Positions 1-5,853 of a DNA stretch of 13,412 nucleotides are shown here, in pieces (within the stretch, counting starts at the first letter, position 1; every line of letters begins with the position of its first letter). The stretch covers positions 1-13,412 of the forward strand of contig CBDUSP010000043.1 in assembly GCA_965370365.1 (NCBI GenBank), given 5' to 3'. A program made the translations under genes and the position numbers. The notes beneath the pieces were generated by a model. That model ran no database searches. It saw nothing but the letters and a program-made list of their open reading frames with translations, and was not told the DNA's origin. This DNA is from DAIDHZ01 sp965370365 (GTDB taxonomy: Bacteria; Chlamydiota; Chlamydiia; Chlamydiales; SM23-39).

Positions 1-145
1 CATTCGCCAGCTATTCGACCAAAATTCACCGAAAAAGTTAATTTTCGATCTGCAACAACTAACCCTAGTTTATTCCGATCTCCAAATTAACTTTTTCGGC
101 GTTTTTGGCGCGAATCCCCGGCAAAGCAATTAATCAGTGTCTCCT
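1..145. repeat. Palindromic MITE-like element, family 1, copy 1 (cut by window edge)
   Basis: This stretch matches the reverse complement of 3513-3657 over 145 aligned bases without a gap; I count 16 mismatches (about 89% identity). It is itself a long imperfect palindrome. Positions 29-44 and 84-99 are a perfect 16-bp inverted repeat (arm begins CCGAAAAAGTTAATTT), and the centre is a second small dyad around AACTAACCCTAGTT. The right terminus TCAGTGTCTCCT (134-145) touches the stop codon of the antiporter gene (145-147). By comparison with copy 2, about 18 bp of the left terminus lie outside the window. There is no ORF or transposase, so it is probably a non-autonomous element. The family name and mechanism are unknown to me. 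Confidence 0.85.
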
Positions 146-1500
146 TAAAAAAGAGGTCCCAGGAAGTAGAAGATTGCATAGAGCACAAGTGTGGGAATAA
201 GCGCTGCTAAAAAGAGGCTTAGCGAGCTGATTCCATCTTTAAAGTGATGCTTTAAAATCGCATATCCTGCTGGATTTGGCGCGTTTGCAATTACGGTAAG
301 CCCTCCCCCTGCGATGACCCCAGTAAAAATCGCATATTCAAAGACTTTCCCCCAGTTAGGAACGAGCGACGCCAAATAGGAGACAGCCGTATTGTCATTG
401 AATGCGGCAAGTCCAATTGCTACCCCCATGACAGAAAGAGGGGATTTCCCGTAGAGGAGATCGACAACCCACCACCCTTGTAGTTCGCCGTGGATCAAAA
501 GTCCTGCGAGGAAAAGCCCGATGAGCATGGGAGGGCGGACGCGGATCGGATATTGGTGGTTGCGTGTAAGTTGATGGAAACCAAGATAGAAAAGAAAACT
601 CGCAACAAAGACTGCGGGGTAGTGGGAGACCATCACAGTCCAGATGATAAATATCACATGAATGCTGGTAATCCATAAGGGAACGTTTGGTTCTTTGGAT
701 GGAGTTTGAACGTAATTTTGCTCCATTTTCGTAATTTCTTTGCGGAACATGAACCAGTAAAAAAAAGTCGATAGGAAGATTCCGAGAGCTGCCTTGCCTC
801 CGAAGGTAAACAGCATATCCAGACTTGTCCAATTCCAAGCGTGAGATAAAACGAGAACAGCTGGCGATGCAAAGTTTGTGAGAACTCCCCCGACAGAAAT
901 GTTTACAAACAAAAGACCGATTGTGGCGTAGGCAAGTTTTTTACTAGGCCCATAGTTGTAAAAGTGTCTATCGAGGAGAAGGGCGCAGAGAGCCATGGCC
1001 CCAGCTTCTGTAATTAAAGAGCCAAGAAGGGGACCAATTGTTAAAACGACAAACCACCAAGAGGAAAGCGCTCCACCTAAGGCTTTTGCACATCGGTTCA
1101 TTGCCCTTTCTGCGATATGAACAATGGGCCTAGATGCGCTCAAAGATAAAATCACAACGACAAATAAAGGCTCTGTGTAGTTTCTTGTGTTGATATATTC
1201 AAGCGCGGTCGACATATCATAAAATGAGGACATTGCGATGAAAAGAGGGATTACCCAGAGAATGAAAATAACCTCTACTTGTGAAACGAAAAAGAGCAGG
1301 TGAAGTGGAACTGTTCTTTTGTGAGCCCTTTTTTCCAACCTTTCAGCGAAGCTTTGCAATCGATACGATGAAAGGGTATGAATGATTGCGCAGAAAAAAA
1401 TAATCGCTGAGACGATATGAAAAGGACTGATCTGTAAACGTTCGAGCTCAAGAACAGATGGCGCTTTTAAACAGTCGAGTTTAGAGGCAAAGAGATACAT
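145..1500 (-). CDS. Putative Na+/H+ antiporter (ion transporter superfamily)
   Basis: A 451-residue polytopic inner-membrane protein, hydrophobic almost throughout, with about ten or more predicted membrane segments. Two similar glycine/asparagine-rich motifs, NISVGGVLTNFASP (residues 200-213) and AGGGLTVIANAPNPAG (397-412), lie in the two halves. This is the inverted-repeat hairpin design of the ion transporter superfamily (NhaD, ArsB, CitM). AFNDNTAVSYLASLVP (366-381) is another conserved-looking loop. It most resembles the family annotated as putative Na+/H+ antiporter (I believe Pfam PF07399), which is present in chlamydiae; the transported ion is inferred, not shown. It is the last gene of the minus-strand run, downstream of ksgA and separated from it by a large hairpin. 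A purine run, AAAGG, directly abuts the ATG, which is too close for a good ribosome binding site, so the exact start is less certain. The stop touches repeat copy 1. Confidence 0.75.
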   Translation of the reverse strand: MYLFASKLDCLKAPSVLELERLQISPFHIVSAIIFFCAIIHTLSSYRLQSFAERLEKRAHKRTVPLHLLFFVSQVEVIFILWVIPLFIAMSSFYDMSTALEYINTRNYTEPLFVVVILSLSASRPIVHIAERAMNRCAKALGGALSSWWFVVLTIGPLLGSLITEAGAMALCALLLDRHFYNYGPSKKLAYATIGLLFVNISVGGVLTNFASPAVLVLSHAWNWTSLDMLFTFGGKAALGIFLSTFFYWFMFRKEITKMEQNYVQTPSKEPNVPLWITSIHVIFIIWTVMVSHYPAVFVASFLFYLGFHQLTRNHQYPIRVRPPMLIGLFLAGLLIHGELQGWWVVDLLYGKSPLSVMGVAIGLAAFNDNTAVSYLASLVPNWGKVFEYAIFTGVIAGGGLTVIANAPNPAGYAILKHHFKDGISSLSLFLAALIPTLVLYAIFYFLGPLF

Positions 1501-1538
1501 CCTTTGACATATATCAAAAAGGCATGTTTTTTACGAAT

Positions 1539-1701
1539 ATTAGCCCGAGCTATAAATAGATGGCAAAGAGCGCGAGCGAGGCAAAGCAAAATCAGTTTTC
1601 AGATTGCAGGACAGTATTTTCAATACGGCCTGCAATTTGAAAATCGGATTTTGCAAAGCCGTAGCAAGCTTCTTGCCACCTATTTATAGCTCGGGTTAAT
1701 A
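1539..1701. repeat. Giant palindromic (hairpin) element, family 2, overlapping the ksgA 3' end
   Basis: The two halves, about 1539-1618 and 1622-1701, are reverse complements of one another (roughly 80% by eye), joined by a 3-nt loop at 1619-1621. The outermost arms share the perfect 16-mer CCCGAGCTATAAATAG. Another well-matched block is AAATTGCAGG/CAGATTGCAGG near the centre. It has no sequence similarity to the family-1 elements at 1 and 3513, so it is a second element family of nearly the same size. The ksgA reading frame enters from the right arm, crosses the loop and stops in the left arm. Because it is palindromic, the peptide RAINRWQ can be read from both strands. No transposase is encoded. 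It probably spread as a MITE or a REP/RPE-like palindrome; that is inference. Confidence 0.85.
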
Positions 1702-2476
1702 AGAGCCAATTATCAAGTGAAAGCATCTCAGCTCTGGCATCTTCTCTTACGCAAATCGATCGGAGAACTTTTTTAATCACATCTGTTGGGGCAAATTCTT
1801 TTAAAGAAGTGCTTAAACATTTTCGCCTCTGTGTAAATGCGTGTCGCATCATCGGAAAAAAACGAGAGGGAGAAACTTCGGGAAGAGGGTAGGAGCAAAG
1901 ATGGATTACCGAGGACGCAACAGAGGGTTTTGGATAGAAACAGTTGGGCGAGACAGTAAATTGACTCTCTAGCCGTGCATAGTATCTAGTAAAGAGAGAA
2001 AGAGACCCAAAAGTTTTGGTCCCCTCGCGTGCAAAAATGCGATCGGCCACCTCTTTTTGAACCATTACGGTAATCGAAGAAAAAGAAGAGTTAAAGCATT
2101 TTTCTAGAAGAGGCGTTGTGATGTGATAGGGAAGATTTGCAATCACTTTTTGGAAGGGAATGTTCTTAAATGGAAATTCAAGAGCATCAGATAGGTAAAC
2201 GTTTAAGCGTGCATCTTTCGTTTGAAGACGAGTCAATGCTTTTGCAAAGAGAGGATCTTTTTCAATTGCATGGACAATCGCCCCTTTTTCCAAGAGAACC
2301 GAGGTCAGCGCTCCAGGCCCTGGCCCGATCTCTAGGACAACATCTCCTGGTCGTACATCTGCTACCTGGACAATTTTTTGGACGACGTTCTGATCGATGA
2401 GAAAGTTCTGCGAAAGCCTTTTTTGGGGAGATGCGCCAATTTCCCCTAAAAACCTAATCAACTCGTTGTAAGTCAC
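1592..2476 (-). CDS. ksgA: 16S rRNA dimethyladenosine transferase KsgA (RsmA) with element-encoded tail
   Basis: A 294-residue enzyme that dimethylates the two adjacent adenosines in helix 45 of 16S rRNA (A1518/A1519, E. coli numbering) late in 30S assembly, using S-adenosylmethionine. The SAM-binding motif EIGPGPGALT is at residues 49-58, and the catalytic NLPY of motif IV is at 114-117. The N-terminal PQKRLSQNFLID (17-28) is a family signature. The GTG start overlaps the stop of the SurA-like gene (GTGA), indicating translational coupling. The first 260 residues cover the normal enzyme, whose C-terminal helical domain ends near LSLDNWLLL. The last 34 or so (from T261, RAINRWQ onward) are encoded by the hairpin at 1539-1701 and look unlike any KsgA end I know. 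Usual length is about 270-280. The core is intact, so activity is probably retained. Confidence 0.95.
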   Translation of the reverse strand: MTYNELIRFLGEIGASPQKRLSQNFLIDQNVVQKIVQVADVRPGDVVLEIGPGPGALTSVLLEKGAIVHAIEKDPLFAKALTRLQTKDARLNVYLSDALEFPFKNIPFQKVIANLPYHITTPLLEKCFNSSFSSITVMVQKEVADRIFAREGTKTFGSLSLFTRYYARLESQFTVSPNCFYPKPSVASSVIHLCSYPLPEVSPSRFFPMMRHAFTQRRKCLSTSLKEFAPTDVIKKVLRSICVREDARAEMLSLDNWLLLTRAINRWQEACYGFAKSDFQIAGRIENTVLQSEN

Positions 2477-3474
2477 TTAAGAATAAAGGGATGAAGGTCT
2501 TCAGAGCTATTTTCATAGAGAGGGTAATCTTTGCGTAGTTTCGCAAGATAGCTTTCAGACTCTTGGGTAATTGCCTTTTGGACAAGCTCGTTGCGCAAAT
2601 CGTAGACGAGATTTTCAAACTGAGGAGCTGGGTGGGATGTATTTTCAGCTAGAAAGAAAATGCGGGAAACAGTGTGATTATCAGCCTTGTTTTTTTGGAG
2701 AACGGGAGAGCTATATGCTCCAGGCGTTAAACCGGATAAAGCGGCTTTGTGGTTTTCTGATAATTCTTTGTCGACGGCAGTGTATTCTGCTGAGATTTGG
2801 ATTGAGGGATCGATCTCGAGAAGAGAAGAGCGCGCTTCCTCAGGTGATACGTTCTTTTCAATCAAAAGGGCATGCGCTTTTTTTGCAGTCTCTTCAGGAG
2901 TTTTTCCGCGAATGACAATGACGTGGTATTTTTTCTCTTCAAAAGCAGGATTTTCTTTAACGTGTTTTTGGAAAGCCTGGCGGATATCTTGCGGAGTTAC
3001 CTGGCTCATCGCTTTTGAGTGGACGAACCACCAGGTCATTCTCTGGACGATCATCTCATCGCGAATCATTTTGGATGCCTCATCATAGGAAAGACCGATC
3101 CTATCAAGAGTGATCATGATGTTAGGGCCAAAGCGCATCTCAATTTCACTGCGGACATCTCCATCGCTTAGAGGGATCTGCATTTCATCTGCTTTGGTCA
3201 GCATTAATTGTTGATCGACGAGATCTCTCAAGACATGGCGCCAACTTCCTTCATAAAACTGGTGTCTTGCTTGGTTGGAGTCTTCGAGATGTGAATAATT
3301 CTTATGGAAGGCAAGATCCATTTTTTTCTTTACGTCCATGACGGAAATGGTATTCCCATTCACTTTTGCAAGGATCGAGTTTTGGACTGCAATCTTATGA
3401 TCATCTGCAAGATCGACCGGAGGAGGCGATGCGAACGCACTGAGTGTGAATAAATAAAGAAAATATCTGAACAT
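2473..3474 (-). CDS. SurA-like periplasmic chaperone / foldase
   Basis: A 333-residue exported protein. Residues 1-15 form a signal peptide (FRYFLYLFTLSAFA, cleavage likely near A15). The segment SILAKVNGNTISVMDVKKKM (33-52) is the typical start of the SurA N-terminal domain. It is followed by helices through about 150, including LVDQQLMLTKADEMQIPLSD (85-104). Residues 180-290 resemble a divergent parvulin-like domain, with EEKKYHVIVIRGKTPEETAKKA and SGLTPGAYSSPV, but I cannot confirm catalytic prolyl isomerase residues. The likely role is escorting outer-membrane proteins through the periplasm. It is followed by ksgA with a 4-nt overlap. C. trachomatis, as I recall, also has a hypothetical gene (CT355) beside ksgA (CT354), which may be the ortholog. 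No clear Shine-Dalgarno lies before the ATG. The palindromic element 3513-3675 sits just upstream. Confidence 0.75.
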   Translation of the reverse strand: MFRYFLYLFTLSAFASPPPVDLADDHKIAVQNSILAKVNGNTISVMDVKKKMDLAFHKNYSHLEDSNQARHQFYEGSWRHVLRDLVDQQLMLTKADEMQIPLSDGDVRSEIEMRFGPNIMITLDRIGLSYDEASKMIRDEMIVQRMTWWFVHSKAMSQVTPQDIRQAFQKHVKENPAFEEKKYHVIVIRGKTPEETAKKAHALLIEKNVSPEEARSSLLEIDPSIQISAEYTAVDKELSENHKAALSGLTPGAYSSPVLQKNKADNHTVSRIFFLAENTSHPAPQFENLVYDLRNELVQKAITQESESYLAKLRKDYPLYENSSEDLHPFILK

Positions 3475-3512
3475 AATACGGATGAGTGTAACAGAGGAGG
3501 TTTATTTTTTAA

Positions 3513-3675
3513 AGGAGATACTGATTCATTGCTTTACCAGGGATTCGCGCCAAAAGCGCCGAAAAAGTTAATTCGGAGATCGGAATAAACTAGGGTTAGT
3601 TATTGCAGATCGAGAATTAACTTTTTTGGTGAGTTTTGGCTGAAGGCCAGGCGAATGAGTTGTTCAGTGTCTCCT
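3513..3675. repeat. Palindromic MITE-like element, family 1, copy 2 (complete)
   Basis: A 163-bp element bounded by terminal inverted repeats AGGAGATACTGA (3513-3524) and TCAGTGTCTCCT (3664-3675), which match at 11 of 12 positions. Inside the termini the palindrome continues: GAAAAAGTTAATT in the left half faces AATTAACTTTTTT in the right half, and the centre is AACTAGGGTTAGTT. Copy 1 at the left window edge is the same element in opposite orientation. The right terminus lies in the last codons of rsmB: the TGA in its inner end is the rsmB stop. The left terminus contains a Shine-Dalgarno-like AGGAG on the plus strand but faces no plus-strand gene. It separates rsmB from the SurA-like gene. 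I see no obvious target-site duplication. Confidence 0.88.
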
Positions 3676-4779
3676 AAAGGAAGCAGAGAAAAACCCATCC
3701 ATACCCCCAGATTCAGGGAGAAGAAGAAGGGGTTCTTTTTCAAGCTTTAGGGGGAACGTTTCAAGGATATACTTGATTTGGGTTTGGTTTTCTTGGGGAA
3801 GTAGACTACAGGTTACATAGACGAGCGTTCCCCCTGGTTTTACGTATTGCAGAGCCTTCCCAACAATTTCCCTTTGTTTTTGGACAAGGCTTTCGAGCAT
3901 CGCGGCATCGATTTTCCACTTCTGATCAGGGTTTCGCCTAAGCGTTCCCGTTCCTGTGCAAGGAGCGTCAACAAGAACCCAATCGCACTTACCGATAAGT
4001 TTTTTTAGTTGGGGGTGATTTGGGAGGAGTCTTTGGGCGTTTTGGATGCCCGCTCTTTTAAGTCTTTGACGCGCCTCTAAAAGGGCTTTTTCACGAATAT
4101 CGTGAAGATAAATTTGTCCAGAGCCCTGCATTTGGTGTGCAAACGCAAGGCTTTTTCCTCCTGAGCCGCTACAGTAGTCGAGAACAAGATCTCCCGGTTT
4201 TGCCTGCACCATCTCAGCTACGAGCTGGCTCCCCTCATCTTGGACTTCAAAAAGACCCTCTTTAAATTCTGGAAGAGAAAATAGGGGTTCCCTTTTTTTA
4301 AATTGAATTCCTTCTGGAGCTTTTTTGCATGGGGAGATAGTAAACATTTTTTCAAAGCGCTTTAGAAGTTGATCCCGAGTTGTTTTAAGCAGATTCGCGC
4401 GAATGGTCATTGGCGCAGATTCATTGAGTATTTTCCCGAGCCGAGTGGCTTCTTTGACTCCAAATCCTAAGCAGAGTTCATCATATAAAAATTTAGATAG
4501 GCCCAACTTTGCATGTTCTGGGATCGATGGGTTTTGGGCAATTCTTTCCCAATCGATGTTGCGGTAGAAAGAAACGGGATTGTTTGGGGAAAAGTGATCA
4601 AGCAAAGATTTCCATCTGGCCATGCCGTAGATGGTGTCTCCCATGATCTTGCGATCTTTGGATCCAAGGCTTTTATGGGAGCGGAAGTACTGGCCCAGAG
4701 CGAGATCTAAAGGCTTATTTGTTTTTGAAAAAGCCGTTAAAAAAATAAAGATGTGTCGATCAATAAATTCGGATTGCAT
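3664..4779 (-). CDS. rsmB: 16S rRNA m5C methyltransferase, RsmB/Sun/Nop2 family
   Basis: A 371-residue RNA cytosine-C5 methyltransferase using S-adenosylmethionine. The SAM-binding loop DYCSGSGGKS is at residues 201-210. The two family cysteines are in VDAPCTGTG (C274) and YVTCS (C324); in RsmB-type enzymes the TCS cysteine attacks C6 and the PC cysteine helps release. LRRNPDQKW (280-288) is also characteristic. The C-terminal GMDGFFSASFRR is the usual end of the family. E. coli RsmB is 429 residues; the N-terminal NusB-like region here is shorter (about 1-100, with ALGQYFRSHKSLGSKDRK), so target position m5C967 is inferred, not shown. The final codons (R-R-H-stop) fall within the terminus of repeat copy 2. 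It is first in the minus-strand group, with a candidate promoter immediately upstream. Confidence 0.88.
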   Translation of the reverse strand: MQSEFIDRHIFIFLTAFSKTNKPLDLALGQYFRSHKSLGSKDRKIMGDTIYGMARWKSLLDHFSPNNPVSFYRNIDWERIAQNPSIPEHAKLGLSKFLYDELCLGFGVKEATRLGKILNESAPMTIRANLLKTTRDQLLKRFEKMFTISPCKKAPEGIQFKKREPLFSLPEFKEGLFEVQDEGSQLVAEMVQAKPGDLVLDYCSGSGGKSLAFAHQMQGSGQIYLHDIREKALLEARQRLKRAGIQNAQRLLPNHPQLKKLIGKCDWVLVDAPCTGTGTLRRNPDQKWKIDAAMLESLVQKQREIVGKALQYVKPGGTLVYVTCSLLPQENQTQIKYILETFPLKLEKEPLLLLPESGGMDGFFSASFRRH

Positions 4780-4785
4780 GCGCCT

Positions 4786-4814
4786 ATTCTATACCTCTAC
4801 GGGGTTGTGGGCAA
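4786..4814 (-). promoter_or_regulatory. Candidate sigma-70-type promoter for rsmB
   Basis: On the minus strand there is TTGCCC (4809-4814), a 17-bp spacer, then TAGAAT (4786-4791). These agree with TTGACA at 4 of 6 and with TATAAT at 5 of 6 positions. The -10 box ends only 6 nt before the rsmB ATG. If it is used, the transcript would start at or next to the start codon and be nearly leaderless. Confidence 0.35.
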
Positions 4815-4828
4815 GGTTCACAGAAAAA

Positions 4829-4856
4829 TTGCTACTTAAGAAATTTTTCTGATAAA
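4829..4856 (+). promoter_or_regulatory. Candidate promoter for the cysteine-rich hypothetical gene
   Basis: On the plus strand, TTGCTA (4829-4834) and GATAAA (4851-4856) are separated by 16 bp; each matches consensus at 4 of 6 positions. Transcription would start near 4863, about 20 nt before the GTG start. A 9-bp inverted repeat, AGAAAAATT (4822-4830) and AATTTTTCT (4842-4850), overlaps the -35 and spacer and could be an operator, although it is AT-rich and may be chance. Confidence 0.3.
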
Positions 4857-4882
4857 GTAGCGCCCTTTTTAATGGAGTCAGT

Positions 4883-5326
4883 GTGAGTCTTCCGATTAAT
4901 CGAGCGCAAACAGTAGAACTTCAAAACTGTCGGGGGGAATGCGTTCAGCGTTTTAAGAGAGAGATCTCTGAAACGAGGGTTTCGGATCGAGATATTTCTG
5001 AGCTTTACGAGGAGGGGGGATGTTGTTGGGCGAGCTTTAAGGGATTTGTTGTTGCTAAGGGCATGGACGGGGGAGAATTAAAGAAAAAAGGTGTCGAGCA
5101 TTTCATGGACTGCTGTGAGGCAAACTTTGGCCCTTATAACGCTACAATTCTTGAATTGAAGAAAGAGATTCGTCAAGCGGTAAGCGACTTTTTTGGAACG
5201 CGCACATCCGGAGTCCTTCCCGATCCAGGAAGTAGTAATCGTTTTCGTAATGATGCTGGCGAGAGCGAGGGGAGTGAGCTTCTCCTTAATGAGGATAGGT
5301 ACGGGACGTTCGGAAGCGCCGAATAA
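4883..5326 (+). CDS. Hypothetical cysteine-rich protein
   Basis: A 147-residue protein that I do not recognise. It starts at GTG, preceded by GGAG (4874-4877) at 5-nt spacing; the ATG at 4872 is followed in its frame by a stop after four codons. The N-terminal half has six cysteines in three close pairs: C16/C20 (CRGEC), C47/C48 and C77/C78. The acidic C-terminal third (about 108-147) is rich in Gly, Ser, Asp and Glu and looks disordered. There is no signal peptide or membrane segment. The paired cysteines could bind metal or form disulfides, but the pattern matches no zinc-finger type I know. It is the first plus-strand gene after the divergent promoter region and lies 41 nt before the DoxX-like gene. 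Clear start signals and a fully open frame support it being real. Confidence 0.6.
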   Translation: MSLPINRAQTVELQNCRGECVQRFKREISETRVSDRDISELYEEGGCCWASFKGFVVAKGMDGGELKKKGVEHFMDCCEANFGPYNATILELKKEIRQAVSDFFGTRTSGVLPDPGSSNRFRNDAGESEGSELLLNEDRYGTFGSAE

Positions 5327-5367
5327 CTGGCCAGAATATTTCCCCATTTGCTATCGTCGAAAGAAGT

Positions 5368-5853
5368 ATGAGTTTTGTTCGCTTAGCCGTTTTGCCTCTT
5401 TCTCGATTTTTTATTAGCGCAGTGTTTCTTGCTGGCGCTTTAAAAAATATTTTTTCTTGGGAAGAGACGGAGAGAGGTCTCATTGACGCTCTTTCCGACT
5501 GGCAGGCCAACTTTGCGTATTCCCAAGAGGTGCAGGCTTTTTTTGCTTTCATGATTTCTTGGAGCTCTGTTCTTCTTCTTATTGCAACAGGTGTGATGCT
5601 TCTTGGGGGAATTTTTGTTTTAATGGGTGTCAAAGAAAGGTTCGGGCTTTCTTTGCTTGCGATTTTTTTAGTTCCCGCGACGATTTTATATCATCCGTTT
5701 TGGTGGGTTGAGGGCCCCTTTTATGAGATGGAATCGGCAATGTTTTTGAAAAATCTTGCGATTTTAGGCTGCCTGCTCAAACTCCTCTTTCGTGACTCTG
5801 CTGAACAATCCGCTTCAAGCATGGGTGATTCCATTTCTTCGATGAGATTTTAG
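5368..5853 (+). CDS. DoxX-like small membrane protein
   Basis: A 161-residue protein with four predicted membrane segments, about residues 5-27, 59-85, 92-112 and 123-142. The first segment (SRFFISAVFLAGALKNIF), the polar loop (30-55) and the third-segment ending ATILYHPFWW follow the DoxX/DoxD pattern. Members are small inner-membrane proteins of poorly defined role, some linked to quinone or sulfur redox chemistry; no catalytic function can be assigned here. AAGAAG lies just before the ATG as a ribosome binding site. Its TAG stop shares one base with the GTG start of lnt, so the two are probably coupled. A serine-rich tail follows the last membrane helix. Confidence 0.7.
   Translation: MSFVRLAVLPLSRFFISAVFLAGALKNIFSWEETERGLIDALSDWQANFAYSQEVQAFFAFMISWSSVLLLIATGVMLLGGIFVLMGVKERFGLSLLAIFLVPATILYHPFWWVEGPFYEMESAMFLKNLAILGCLLKLLFRDSAEQSASSMGDSISSMRF

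Noticed and set aside
1504..1689. Plus-strand ORF of 61 codons with RAINRWQ
   Set aside because: It is the mirror of the ksgA tail created by the palindromic element; it has no ribosome binding site and no family resemblance.
5078..5633. Antisense ORFs opposite the cysteine-rich and DoxX-like genes
   Set aside because: Composition is that of shadow frames, with no start signals or domain resemblance.
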